Positions 51,496-61,800 of a stretch of DNA of 64,000 nucleotides are shown in pieces. Each line of letters starts with the position of its first letter. Position 1 is the stretch's first letter. Source of the DNA: Carboxylicivirga sp. M1479 (GTDB lineage Bacteria; Bacteroidota; Bacteroidia; Bacteroidales; Marinilabiliaceae); assembly GCF_007097485.1 (NCBI RefSeq), contig NZ_VKDE01000020.1:1-64000 (forward strand), given 5' to 3'. The notes under the pieces are model-generated. The model did not search any database. It worked only from the letters and a program-made list of their open reading frames with translations, and had not been told where the DNA came from. A program made the position numbers and the translations under genes.

Positions 51496-52523
51496 TAGGC
51501 AAAAATTTCGTTAAAAGCATTAACCAAAAGTGCATTAGAAGCCCGCGTTAAACTGGCTACCCGAATATGGTATTCGCTTAATGTTCTAAAATTGGATGCA
51601 TCTCGAATTAACAAACCATACTTCTCAACCAACAAGTGCTTTAACTCAGCTGCCTTCATGGGTGTTTTTAATAAAAAGAAACCCGTTGAGGAACCCTGCA
51701 CTTCTACCTGATCAATGGTATTTAATTCAAGCATTAACTCGCGCGATAAGCTCAAATATTGCAAAAGGCTATCTTCTGATATCAATGGATTCTTTAGCGA
51801 AAACTCTCCTGCCTTTAAGGCCAAACTGTTAACCGACCATGGCGGACGATAAAGTGCAATTTTTTGAACAACACTCTGGTGCCCCATTACATAACCCAAA
51901 CGCAAACCTGGCAAGCAATAATTCTTGGTCATTGATTTCAAAATCAAGAGATTCTTATACTTGCCTATATATGCACTTAAAGTTACCTCTTCCATACAAA
52001 AATCAGCATAAGCCTCATCAATAACGAATAAGGTTTGTGGGTTTTGCTTTATAATACTCAATAAAACATCGCGACCAAACACTTGTCCCGTGGGATTATT
52101 TGGGTTACACAACCACATTAGGCCTTCGGGTGTATTCATCGACTCGGCGATAAAACCAGCACCACAATAACTAATATGGTGCTCAAATATTTGACATGCA
52201 TGCTCGTACTCCGAAAAGGTAGGAGTAACAATGCGACTCGATGCTTTTTGGTAAGCCTGGGCAATTAGGTAAATTGCCTCTGCCGTGCCATTACACAGCA
52301 CAATTTGATCGGAGGAAACATGCCAATTGTCGGCCAATTGCTCTGTTAACGATTCTCCATGCAGTTGCGGATAATTGGCAACACAATCTATTTCTGCTTG
52401 TAAAAGCTGTATTACTTTCGGATGCGGCCCCAAATACCAGGTATTGGTACTGAAATCTGCTTTAATTTCATTGGTATATCGATAAGCATCGTTACCGTGG
52501 GTAAACTGCCCTAAGTTACTCAT
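51495..52523 (-). CDS. cobD: PLP-dependent threonine-phosphate decarboxylase-like enzyme
   Basis: This 342-residue class I/II aminotransferase-fold protein makes (R)-1-amino-2-propanol phosphate from threonine phosphate for the cobalamin nucleotide loop. Motifs: MSNLGQFTHGNDAYRY at the start, LCNGTAEAIYLIAQAY, MWLCNPNNPTGQVFGRD, FVIDEAYADF, and the PLP lysine in LKSMTKNYCLPGLRLGY. It resembles histidinol-phosphate aminotransferase; the cobalamin context favours CobD. ATG 52523 is chosen because it overlaps the cobQ stop as ATGAGTAA and gives the family N-terminus. Other in-frame ATGs lie up to 52556. Confidence 0.88.
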   Translation of the reverse strand: MSNLGQFTHGNDAYRYTNEIKADFSTNTWYLGPHPKVIQLLQAEIDCVANYPQLHGESLTEQLADNWHVSSDQIVLCNGTAEAIYLIAQAYQKASSRIVTPTFSEYEHACQIFEHHISYCGAGFIAESMNTPEGLMWLCNPNNPTGQVFGRDVLLSIIKQNPQTLFVIDEAYADFCMEEVTLSAYIGKYKNLLILKSMTKNYCLPGLRLGYVMGHQSVVQKIALYRPPWSVNSLALKAGEFSLKNPLISEDSLLQYLSLSRELMLELNTIDQVEVQGSSTGFFLLKTPMKAAELKHLLVEKYGLLIRDASNFRTLSEYHIRVASLTRASNALLVNAFNEIFA

Positions 52524-53997
52524 CTGCATTAAGCCTTGCATTTTCATAAATTGCATTTACATTGATATGCTTTCTTAAATGGTCGGCCAAGCGGTTATAT
52601 TCATGATCCTTAAATTCGGCATATGAAAACTCCTTAACTTTCTCATTTGTATATGGCAACAATACTCGGTCGATAACATTTTTATTATCTAATACACCAT
52701 GCATATAAGTCCCCCAGCACTTATCAGAGTGATAAATACCATCGGTATGACCATCATTGGTTTTAATTAAGGGTTGCGCAGAAGCCGCAACTTCGCTTAG
52801 CCCCATATGAATTTCGTAACCACTACATAAGGAGTCATCGCTAAGAAATTTAAACTGCTGCTGAACAGTTTTCTTATCCTTGGTAATGACAGTTTTTAAA
52901 GGAAGTAAACCTATTCCCTCAATATGCTTTACAGATCCCTCTATCTCGTCAGGATCAGATATTTCAATACCCATCATTTGATAACCTCCACAAATACCCA
53001 GCACCGTTTTCCCATTCTCGTGCATTGACTTTAACAAGGGAGGTATATTTTTTTCCTTTATAAAGAGTAAATCCTTGATGGTACTTTTTGAACCTGGCAA
53101 TATTACAATATCTGCCTTTTGAATCTGTTCAACATCATCGGAATAGAAAAGATGAGCTCGCTTATCAAAACCCAAAGCATTAAAATCGGTAAAATTGGAC
53201 ATCTGAGGTAATTTCACAACAGCTACATTCACTTTGCCCTCAATGGCGTAGCTATTTCGCGTGTCAATAACAACGGAATCTTCGTCTTCGATATAAATAT
53301 CTTTGAAGTATGGAACGACTCCTACAACTGGCACACCCGTCAGGTTTTCAATCATATTTCGGCCCTCATCAAACAAACGCACATCGCCACGAAACTTATT
53401 GATAACAATACCTTTTATAAGCTTTCGCTCTTCATCATCTAACAACATAATGGAGCCATAAACACTGGCAAAAACACCACCTCTATCAATATCAGCTACC
53501 AAATACACATCAGCACCAGCTCGTGCCGCCATGCGCATATTAACAATATCGCGTTTCTTAAGATTTAATTCCGAAATGGATCCTGCTCCCTCCATCACAA
53601 TGGGCGAATAACAGCTACTTAATCGTTCAAAAGCAGCAAAAGCCTCATCAAACAAGCGTGCATTATCATCCTTGCGAAAGTACTCATAGGCCGAACGGTT
53701 ACCCACTGGCTTACCATTCAGTATTACTTGGGACATCATTTCTCCACTCGGCTTAAGTAATACTGGGTTCATGTCGGTTTGACAGGCAATACCACAAGCC
53801 TCAGCCTGAGTTGCCTGCGCACGACCAATTTCACAGCCATCGGGCGTAGCATAACTATTCAACGACATGTTTTGTGCCTTAAACGGTGCTGGCTTATAAC
53901 CATCTTGCGTTAGAATACGGCAAAACCCAGCGTTAACAACGCTTTTACCAGCATCAGAGCATGTACCAACAAACATAATTGGCTTTAGCTTTCTCAT
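52516..53997 (-). CDS. cobQ: cobyric acid synthase
   Basis: CobQ/CbiP amidates four side-chain carboxylates of adenosylcobyrinic diamide using glutamine. The 493 residues comprise an ATP-binding DTB-synthetase-like domain (MFVGTCSDAGKSVVNAGFCR near residues 8-27, with the modified P-loop; AQNMSLNSYATPDG near 40-53) and a class I amidotransferase domain with Cys in VLGICGGYQMMG near 325-336 and the His/Glu pair in YMHGVLDN. It is the first gene of the four-gene unit. A TATATTTG promoter box lies about 24 bases upstream. No cobalamin riboswitch is evident in the short upstream region. Confidence 0.96.
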   Translation of the reverse strand: MRKLKPIMFVGTCSDAGKSVVNAGFCRILTQDGYKPAPFKAQNMSLNSYATPDGCEIGRAQATQAEACGIACQTDMNPVLLKPSGEMMSQVILNGKPVGNRSAYEYFRKDDNARLFDEAFAAFERLSSCYSPIVMEGAGSISELNLKKRDIVNMRMAARAGADVYLVADIDRGGVFASVYGSIMLLDDEERKLIKGIVINKFRGDVRLFDEGRNMIENLTGVPVVGVVPYFKDIYIEDEDSVVIDTRNSYAIEGKVNVAVVKLPQMSNFTDFNALGFDKRAHLFYSDDVEQIQKADIVILPGSKSTIKDLLFIKEKNIPPLLKSMHENGKTVLGICGGYQMMGIEISDPDEIEGSVKHIEGIGLLPLKTVITKDKKTVQQQFKFLSDDSLCSGYEIHMGLSEVAASAQPLIKTNDGHTDGIYHSDKCWGTYMHGVLDNKNVIDRVLLPYTNEKVKEFSYAEFKDHEYNRLADHLRKHINVNAIYENARLNADE

Positions 53998-54020
53998 TTA
54001 AAAAGGGGTTAAAATTTTGC

Positions 54021-54028
54021 CAAATATA
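54021..54028 (-). promoter_or_regulatory. -7 promoter box for the cobalamin operon
   Basis: The minus strand reads TATATTTG, an exact TAnnTTTG match, 24 bases upstream of the cobQ ATG. The implied leader is about 17 bases, too short for a riboswitch. Confidence 0.55.
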
Positions 54029-54179
54029 GCAATTATAAGCAGTTCGATAACATCAAAACAAAAGACATTACTAGTAGCTATAAACATTTAAGAAGCTCTT
54101 TTTTTTAGACTAATTGTTTAAACATTATTAAACAAAGAATTATATTTAAACCCGTTTGTAACCTCATCCAAGCAAAATC

Positions 54180-55172
54180 ATGAGTACAGAGCAAAGCCCT
54201 ATTGAACCAGAACTTTTATCTTGCCAAAATTGCGAACATCAGTTTGTTGGGAAATTCTGTCCCAATTGCGGCCAGTCGGTTAAAGAACTGGAACGCCCCA
54301 TTCGTTTTATGATTGCGGATTTTATGGGCACCATAATTACCTTTGATACCCGCTTAGTTAAAACCCTGGTAACCATTCTTTTTAAACCAGGCTTTTTAAC
54401 CATTGACTTTTTAGCTGGACGACGTGCTCGCTACATGCCACCGTTTCGCTTTTACCTCTTCATCAGTTTTGTTATGTTCCTGTTGATGTCGGTAATAACC
54501 AACAAATCCATACACAATGGTAATACCAATATAATTGGCGATACAACTAATACAAAAGAGGAAATCACGGCTGTTGTTGACTCAATAAAAAACAGCAACG
54601 ACTCTATTTATGTTGCCACACGAGAAGCTATTACCAGTGAATTGGATAGCAGCAACATAAGCATGGAAGACATTGACTCGGTAGATAACTTTATGTCATC
54701 ATTTGAAAATGTGATGGACCAAGTGGAAGACAAAGAATCGAAGTATGCCAAAACCGTTAAAATGATTCGGGAGTACCCAGAATTATACATCAATAAACTG
54801 TATCAATTCATCTCTTGGTCACTCTTTTTATTCATGCCTATTTTTGCATTTTTCCTATGGATATCATTTTATCGAACTAAAAAACTTTTTATTGGACACC
54901 TGATTTTCTCACTAAACATCCATTCATTTATTTTTACAATAACGGCCATTGTTATGGTGGCCAACCTCATTTTTACCAACTACTCCATTGCATGGATTAG
55001 GTACCTATACCTGCTGGTGCCAATTTATCAGGTTATTGGTGCCAGACGCTTATATCAGCGAAAATGGCGAAACACATTTTTTAAAATGACTTTTGTTTGG
55101 ATGATGTACGGCTTTGTTTGGATTTTAGGTCTGATTATTATTGCGACCCTCTCGTTTTTTGGTCTAAATTAA
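54180..55172 (+). CDS. DUF3667 family membrane protein with N-terminal zinc ribbon
   Basis: This 330-residue protein begins with a zinc-ribbon-like pair (LSCQNCEHQFVGKFCPNCGQ, residues about 13-32), then the DUF3667 signature TFDTRLVKTLVTILFKPGFL and FLAGRRARYMPPFRFYLFIS. Four to five membrane helices follow: about 94-110, 210-228, 237-262, 264-282 and 305-327. An acidic loop (about 120-200) lies between the first and second. Function is unknown; the family is common in Bacteroidota. It is divergent from cobQ. Confidence 0.85.
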   Translation: MSTEQSPIEPELLSCQNCEHQFVGKFCPNCGQSVKELERPIRFMIADFMGTIITFDTRLVKTLVTILFKPGFLTIDFLAGRRARYMPPFRFYLFISFVMFLLMSVITNKSIHNGNTNIIGDTTNTKEEITAVVDSIKNSNDSIYVATREAITSELDSSNISMEDIDSVDNFMSSFENVMDQVEDKESKYAKTVKMIREYPELYINKLYQFISWSLFLFMPIFAFFLWISFYRTKKLFIGHLIFSLNIHSFIFTITAIVMVANLIFTNYSIAWIRYLYLLVPIYQVIGARRLYQRKWRNTFFKMTFVWMMYGFVWILGLIIIATLSFFGLN

Positions 55173-55277
55173 TAAGCTCACATACAAATACGCTGAAGAA
55201 AATATTACGATGACCAACTCAGAGAGTAATTCAACAGCTGTACAATAAATTTCAAATCTACTTTTCAGCTATTTTTC

Positions 55278-55285
55278 TATCTTTG
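55278..55285 (+). promoter_or_regulatory. -7 promoter box for the DUF3109 gene
   Basis: TATCTTTG matches TAnnTTTG, 29 bases before the ATG at 55315. Confidence 0.5.
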
Positions 55286-55314
55286 CACCTCAAAAATTAA
55301 AAGACAAAATTTAG

Positions 55315-55899
55315 ATGATTCAGATTGACGATAAGATAATTAGCACTGATATATTTGAAAAACGATTTGTTTGCAATCTGGACAAGTGCAAAGGAGAGTG
55401 TTGTGTTGAAGGCGAATCAGGCGCTCCGCTTGAGGATGAAGAAACAAGCATTCTGGAAGAAATATACGAGATTGTTAAACCATATCTGAAACCCAAAGCC
55501 ATTGAAGAAGTTGAGAAACAAGGGAAGTGGGTTATCGATTCTGACGGCGACAAGGTAACACCAATCATTAATGGCAAAGAATGCGTCTATACCTATTTTG
55601 ATGAAGATGGAGTATGCAAATGTGCCATTGACAAAGCCCACCAGGAAGGTTTGATTGATTTTAAAAAACCGATCTCTTGTCATTTATATCCTATCCGCAT
55701 TACAAAATACCCAGACTTTGAAGGCTTAAACTACCACAGTTGGCATTTATGTGGACCAGCACGCGAATTAGGAACTAATTTGGGTGTTCCAATTTATAAA
55801 TTTCTGAAAGAGCCATTAATCAGAAGGTATGGACAAGCTTTTTATGATGAAATGGAAGATGTGGAACAAACACTAAGACAACAAGGTATTCTTAAATAA
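55315..55899 (+). CDS. DUF3109 family protein (cysteine-rich, metal-binding)
   Basis: This 194-residue soluble protein has the family's cysteine pattern: FVCNLDKCKGECCVEGESGAP near residues 18-38, NGKECVYTYFDEDGVCKCAID near 85-105, KKPISCHLYPIRI near 116-128 and WHLCGPA near 143-149. About ten cysteines and conserved histidines suggest a zinc or iron-sulphur site, related to the YkgJ CxxCxxxC-type proteins. The function is unknown. It follows its own TATCTTTG promoter box. Confidence 0.88.
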   Translation: MIQIDDKIISTDIFEKRFVCNLDKCKGECCVEGESGAPLEDEETSILEEIYEIVKPYLKPKAIEEVEKQGKWVIDSDGDKVTPIINGKECVYTYFDEDGVCKCAIDKAHQEGLIDFKKPISCHLYPIRITKYPDFEGLNYHSWHLCGPARELGTNLGVPIYKFLKEPLIRRYGQAFYDEMEDVEQTLRQQGILK

Positions 55900-55945
55900 A
55901 TTATCACCCACAATTAATAGTGCATTTTAAGATTAGGGTCTTTAA

Positions 55946-56014
55946 TTGAGCGGAGTTGTAATGGCTTAAAAACGATTCTGACTATCAGGACACCACCACT
56001 TCAACTCTACTCAA
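55946..56014. repeat. imperfect inverted repeat in an intergenic spacer
   Basis: TTGAGCGGAGTTG (55946-55958) and CAACTCTACTCAA (56002-56014) are complementary at 11 of 13 positions; with flanks the imperfect similarity runs about 24 bases. The 43-base interior has no clear feature. It may be a terminator remnant or a small palindromic repeat. Confidence 0.35.
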
Positions 56015-56074
56015 TAATACGAATATGAACTATTATTCCTATCGCTTATTTGTCTTTTTTACATCAAGTAAACC

Positions 56075-57073
56075 TTACTTAATAGGTATATAAATAGCCG
56101 TTAACCAGTTGGCAGGATCAGTTTCTTTAGTTGGGTCATTAAGGTACAATTCTATCGGATCGATTTTTTTATTGGCTTTTAACTTTTTATAACGCAAATA
56201 ACTGTAAGCTGCTGCCCAAGCATTACCCAAATGCTCGTAATCACCCTTAAAACTAACCTTTACCGCTTTAATACCAGGATAAATTCCACGCTTAAACTCA
56301 TCGCCACATTCTACCTCGTGTTTCAATGGCACTCCTGATGAATAATTACAATCGGGTTTAGTAAAATCAAATTGATGGTAGATAGAAAAAGCCCAATCGT
56401 GCTCTATACTTTCACTTTCACAAAGTGTATTTATTTGCCCAAAAGCTTCTTTCATACTTGACCCCACGTCAGCCATTAAGCAGGTTTTATTAATGGCTAC
56501 ATAATTGAAACTCTCCAATTCATCAACTCCATTTATTGTTATTTCGGAATCAATTTTCCCTTTCTCAATTTGGTCTTTAATCATTTTTAAACCACGCTCG
56601 TAGTCCATACCAATCCATGGCTCCATCTGTTTGGCCATAAATTTTAAAAAGAAAGGCATGGCCCCTTTCATACCCCACGTAATTTCGCAGCCACTCTCAA
56701 GCTCTTTAAATTGCCAATAAACATCAGACTTTGATTTAAATGGCTTGATAAAACGTATTTGCTGGTTGATATGCTCATTTTCTTTCAAAGCAATATGCTC
56801 AATTTCACCTGATCCCACCAAGCTACCTACCCAACTATTAATAGCTCCAACTCCTTTGCCGTTGTTGGATATTTTAACGTCGGCCTCTGCCTCCATACAC
56901 AACCAAGGAGACCAACTTCTCCAACTATTAAAATCTGAAATTAATTGATAAGCTTTCTCTTTAGAAGTGTCAACTGCAATACTTCGTTTGACATGGTAGT
57001 TGCCATTTATACTTAACAACCAACCAAAAGCAACAATTAGTATTACTCCTATAATTCCCAATACTATTTCCAT
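56075..57073 (-). CDS. SRPBCC domain protein fused to GyrI-like effector-binding domain
   Basis: This 332-residue protein has an N-terminal membrane helix (about 2-22). An SRPBCC/START-like polyketide-cyclase domain (about 28-160, with AYQLISDFNSWRSWSPW and GVGAINSWVGSLVGSGEI) comes next, then a GyrI/AraC effector-binding-like domain (about 175-332, with HLGNAWAAAYSYLRYKKLK and ending DPTKETDPANWLTAIYIPIK). Such fusions are common in Bacteroidota; they bind hydrophobic ligands, with no known enzymatic role. It is monocistronic. Confidence 0.85.
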   Translation of the reverse strand: MEIVLGIIGVILIVAFGWLLSINGNYHVKRSIAVDTSKEKAYQLISDFNSWRSWSPWLCMEAEADVKISNNGKGVGAINSWVGSLVGSGEIEHIALKENEHINQQIRFIKPFKSKSDVYWQFKELESGCEITWGMKGAMPFFLKFMAKQMEPWIGMDYERGLKMIKDQIEKGKIDSEITINGVDELESFNYVAINKTCLMADVGSSMKEAFGQINTLCESESIEHDWAFSIYHQFDFTKPDCNYSSGVPLKHEVECGDEFKRGIYPGIKAVKVSFKGDYEHLGNAWAAAYSYLRYKKLKANKKIDPIELYLNDPTKETDPANWLTAIYIPIK

Positions 57074-57192
57074 GATGTTTGGTTTAAAGAATCAATAATC
57101 ACCTAATATATTGAAGTTTGAAATACAAATCAACTACTCGCATGCTCACTTAAGAGCATCGATTCGGATCATCAAAATCCAAAAAACACTTT

Positions 57193-58719
57193 CTAATACC
57201 ACAATTGCACTGGCGAACTTATGCTTTCTTCAACATTGCTCTCATTCAACACAGCTACACGAATCAAATAATCTTTTCTTAACTGGCTATCCTTTTTAGG
57301 CAACTTGTATTTTGTATCGTATGTTACATCCATAATAAATTCAGGGTTATCTGGATTAAAAGCCTCAAACGGCCGATGACAATAAATAACATACTTAATT
57401 GGCTTTTTCGAATTATCATCATCCGTTTTCCAACGAATAGTGCGAGCATTGGCTTTTAACTTATAAATACTTCGCGTTTGCTTTTGAGTAGCCACACTTT
57501 TATACTTTGGCAACAAAGATGGATGCTTGTAGAAGTCATTGACTAAGGTATCTTGCAAACCTAATAAATCACGCTTAAAATGTTTGTAACTAAAATAAAC
57601 GCTTCCATGCACATGCGAGTGCTCTCGCAAAATTTCTATTTGCTGAGGTAATTGCTGACGATTTTGCCAATCGGGTTTATCACTCCCTACCTTATAAATA
57701 CTATGTCCGATAAATATGGGTACTTCAAATGAATTATCACTCCACCACTTTACTAAATGCGTGTAATTGGCCACTGGATTATTAGTACCCCAATACAACT
57801 GAGGAACAACGTAATCAAGCCATCCGTTTTTCATCCAATGCAAAACGTCAGCATGCAAGCCATCGTAATTGGTAACACCTGCCTTAGTTGCCGATCCCCT
57901 ATCATCATCAGAAGAATTACGCCAAACGCCAAATGGACTAACCCCAAATTTTACCCATGGTTTTTCCGATTGAATACTTTTTTGTAAAGACTCTATCGTA
58001 CGATTAACGTTATCGCGCCTCCAAGCATTAATATCATCAAAATGAGATGCCCCATATTTCTGATAGCTCGTTGAGTCAGCAAACTCCTGCCCTGCAATTG
58101 GATACGGATAGAAATAATCATCCATATGAATTCCATCAATATCATATTTGCGAACCAACTCTTTCACAACACGATTAATATGTTGTAAGCACCATTGTTC
58201 CCCTGGATTGTAATAAAGTTTATTCCCATATTCGATAAACATATCAGGATACTGATAATACGGATACTTTTCTCCTAAGGGTTGTTTTAAATTCATGGAT
58301 GCACGATAAGGATTTATCCAGGCATGCAGCTCCAAACCAACTTCATGGCATTTTTCAATCCAGAATGCCAAAGGATCATATTTAGGATTTTTACCTGCCT
58401 CGCCAGTGAGCACTGCACTCCAAGGCTCATATTCAGACTCATAAAGCACATCAGAAGATGGCCTCACTTGCAAAAAAACAGTATTTAACCCCAACTGCTT
58501 ACAGTGCTGAATAATAGACTCCGCCTCTCTCTTTTGCTCCTTTACTTTTAAGCCAGGCTTACTGGGCCAGTCGATATTAGCCACCGTTGCCACCCACACA
58601 CCTCTCATCTCATACTTTGGATTAAACTCCTGATTTTGAGCATTGAGAAACATCACATTGATAAGTAAACTAATAAAAAGAAAACTAATGAGTTTACGAG
58701 CCACACTGAAGTTAGTCAT
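57193..58719 (-). CDS. GHL10-type glycoside-hydrolase-like exported protein (DUF187/YngK family)
   Basis: This 508-residue exported protein (signal peptide about 1-27, VMFLNAQ) has the GHL10 TIM-barrel: MRGVWVATVANIDWPSKPGL near residues 38-57, GLNTVFLQVRPSSDVLYESEYEPWS near 77-102, GLELHAWINPYRA near 128-140, DGIHMDDYFYP near 195-205 (likely acidic catalytic residues) and VPQLYWGTNNPVANY. A C-terminal Fn3/Ig-like region follows from about 400. It probably cleaves a glycan at the cell surface or in the periplasm; the substrate is not known. It is divergent from the hybrid kinase gene. Confidence 0.9.
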   Translation of the reverse strand: MTNFSVARKLISFLFISLLINVMFLNAQNQEFNPKYEMRGVWVATVANIDWPSKPGLKVKEQKREAESIIQHCKQLGLNTVFLQVRPSSDVLYESEYEPWSAVLTGEAGKNPKYDPLAFWIEKCHEVGLELHAWINPYRASMNLKQPLGEKYPYYQYPDMFIEYGNKLYYNPGEQWCLQHINRVVKELVRKYDIDGIHMDDYFYPYPIAGQEFADSTSYQKYGASHFDDINAWRRDNVNRTIESLQKSIQSEKPWVKFGVSPFGVWRNSSDDDRGSATKAGVTNYDGLHADVLHWMKNGWLDYVVPQLYWGTNNPVANYTHLVKWWSDNSFEVPIFIGHSIYKVGSDKPDWQNRQQLPQQIEILREHSHVHGSVYFSYKHFKRDLLGLQDTLVNDFYKHPSLLPKYKSVATQKQTRSIYKLKANARTIRWKTDDDNSKKPIKYVIYCHRPFEAFNPDNPEFIMDVTYDTKYKLPKKDSQLRKDYLIRVAVLNESNVEESISSPVQLWY

Positions 58720-58865
58720 ATTGAATTATTTGAATAGCCAAAAATAATAAAGGCCTGCGAATAATAAACTTCTGGCAGATAATTCTGTTTTAATGAAACC
58801 ACGGTTTTTTAGGCACTCAAATGTTATTATCTTTATAAATTGATTAATCAATAAACAAATCTTTT

Positions 58866-61800
58866 ATGGGGCATTTTCGGTTAAGAGGGATGGCCAACAC
58901 GATTCAAAAGAAAGTAGTCATTGCATTTGTAATTATCATATTACTTATGTCGGTGGTTTCTTTCCTAAGTATCAGAGGTATTCGCCGTTTATCATATGTT
59001 GTTGACAGCACTGAACAAGTTAACCGCCTTCAGGATAACATCTACCACCTTCGTTTAAACGAAAAGCGGGCCATTATATCGGGAGATACGGCATTAATCC
59101 ATAATGTAGATTCTTTAACCCTAAGTATTAGTAATCGCCTACAACTCATAAGCCAATCAGAAGCTAATGCCAAGACAAAAAAAACATTGGCCCCAATGTT
59201 GGATCACATAACGGCATTTAATAAAGATTTTAAATTATATGCACAGTTACACAATTACCGAAATAGACTAACCTATTTAACCGACAGTATCTATTCTGTT
59301 ATCGAGAGTGAAGAGATAAGGCAAAAGACTTTACTGAACGAATGGTTTAACAAAGAAAAGCTTGCTCATGCCCAAGCAATAGAGCACTACAATAAAGCCC
59401 ATTCAAACCTTATTGCCATTCGATCAATGCAAACCCGTATTGAAGTAGATAATATGGGAACTGCTCGCAGCGATTCAATCGAGGCTTGGTTCGACAGCTC
59501 TTTGAACATCACATTCATCATTGAAAATCAGGTTAACAATACAGATGTAAGAAGCTACATGAAACGGTTCAGAGCCGATCTGCGCCACTACGAACAAACC
59601 ATATTGCGCACCATTGACTTGGTTAATAACATAAAGAATGTACAAAAATCCTTAAGACAGAATGCGCTTATCCTGCAGCAGAATGCTGAGTTAGCTTCAT
59701 CTACACAATCTCAAATGCTAAATAAATGGGGAGAGCTGAGTCTCAACTTCCTGGTTATCCTCGTAATCATTGCCATAGTTGCCGGCTTTTTGGTCTTACG
59801 CTTTTTTGTATTCACAATTACCTCTGATGAGCGCAAACGAAGACATGCCGAAAATGCCATTGAAGACAACAGACGACTACTAGATGACATCATCAATAAC
59901 TCAAAAGCATTAATTCATGTTACCGATGTGGATGGACGCTACTCATTGGTTAACCAAATTTGGTGCGATGAAGTAGGACTTAAGGAAGAGGATGTGGTTG
60001 GCAAGAAAGGAGAAGAGTTATTTTCCAAACACTTGGTAGATAACTCGCGTGAGCTAGACCTGCAAGTAATAAACAGTGGTGTACCCATCCATTACGAAGA
60101 AGAAATTGAACTGAGAAATGGCAAGCGCTACTTTTTATCCAACAAATTCCCAATTCGCAATAAACACGGTGAGGTTCAAGCTATTTGTGGCATATCTACT
60201 GATATTACTGAGTTAAACAAAGCCTTGCGTGAATTAGAAAAAAGTAGAGAAAATTACAGAAACATTGTAACCAATGTACCCGGTATTGTATACACGGGAA
60301 TGGTCGATGACAGCCGTACAATGCTGTTCCTGAGCAGTGGATTTAATAAGGTAACAGGCTTCGAAGCCGAAAACTTCCTAGATGGTGTTCAATCCTTTAC
60401 CAATTTAATTTTTGAAAATGATCGGGAACGCGTGCTCGACACAATTAAGCAGGCTGTCAGGCGCAACCATTCTTATGAGGTTGAATACCGCATTGCTGAT
60501 GTAAGAGGCGAAATGAGGTGGCTGCACGAAAAGGGCATGTCAGTGAAACAAAGCGATGGAGGTCATTTCTTACAGGGTGTAATGATCGATGTTACAGCCA
60601 CTAAAGAAGCTATCTCAGAAGTTATGATGCGTGATCGTTTTTTGGAGGGTGTGGCAGAAGCTGTTAAAGAGCTCATTGTCAATCAAAATTCTGATAAAGC
60701 CATTCAAAAATCCTTGCGCATAGTTGCTCAAAGTGCCATGGTAGACCATGCTTTTATATTTAAAAACGATGCAACAGACGGTAAATTACAACCGAGCACA
60801 TCTCATATTTACGAGTGGCAAAAAGACCATATAAAACCAATAGATCGTCCTGGGTTACAAACTATCAAATACAGTGAAATAGGCTCTCGTTGGTTTCATT
60901 TCTTATCCGACAAAAAGGACATAAGTGGTTTTAAAGATGACTTTATAGAAGAGGAGCAATTTTTATTTAACGAGTTAAACCTCGAAAATCTATTAGTGGT
61001 TCCAGTTTTTGCAAGAGATACATTTTGGGGCTTCATAGGCTTTGGCAACACTCAAAAAGCCATTCCTTGGGTTGAATCGCACCGTGCCATATTCAGAGCC
61101 TACACCGTTACACTTGGCATAGCCATTGCTAAAGAAAAAGATGCTGTTCTACTTAAAGAAGCAAAAGATGATGCTGAGGCAGCTACCAGAGCAAAGAGTG
61201 ACTTCCTGGCCAGAATGAGTCATGAAATAAGAACGCCAATGAATGCCATTGTTGGCTGGACACACTTGGCTATTGAGAAAGAAATAAACCCTAGTCAGGC
61301 CGATTACCTAAAAAAAATACAAGGAAGCTCCAAAGCATTACTTGGCATTATTAATGACATTTTAGATTTCTCAAAAATTGAAGCTGGTAAACTTGCTCTT
61401 GAAAGCATCGACTATGATCTGGAGCAGGTTTTCGATGACTTAAGCAACATGGTGGCTTATAAAGCCCATGAGAAAGGTCTTAATTTTATTTACGCATTAC
61501 ACGCCGATGTTCCTTTAAACCTCGTTGGCGATCCTCTAAGAATATCTCAAATACTTGTCAACCTCGTTAACAATGCCATCAAATTTACTAATCAGGGTGA
61601 AATTGTAACAAGCGTACTCGTATTACAAGAAGATGACAATGAAGTTGAGCTACTTTTCGAAGTTAAAGATTCAGGCATTGGGATAAAAGAAGAGTTGCAA
61701 GAGTACTTATTTGATTCCTTTTCTCAGGCCGATGTTTCAACAACGCGTAAATATGGTGGCACAGGCTTAGGTTTGGCAATTTGTAAGCGTCTATCAGAAT

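Noticed and set aside
53998-54179. Possible cobalamin riboswitch upstream of cobQ
   Set aside because: The promoter box leaves a leader of about 17 bases, and no B12-box-like conserved sequence or long hairpin set is present.
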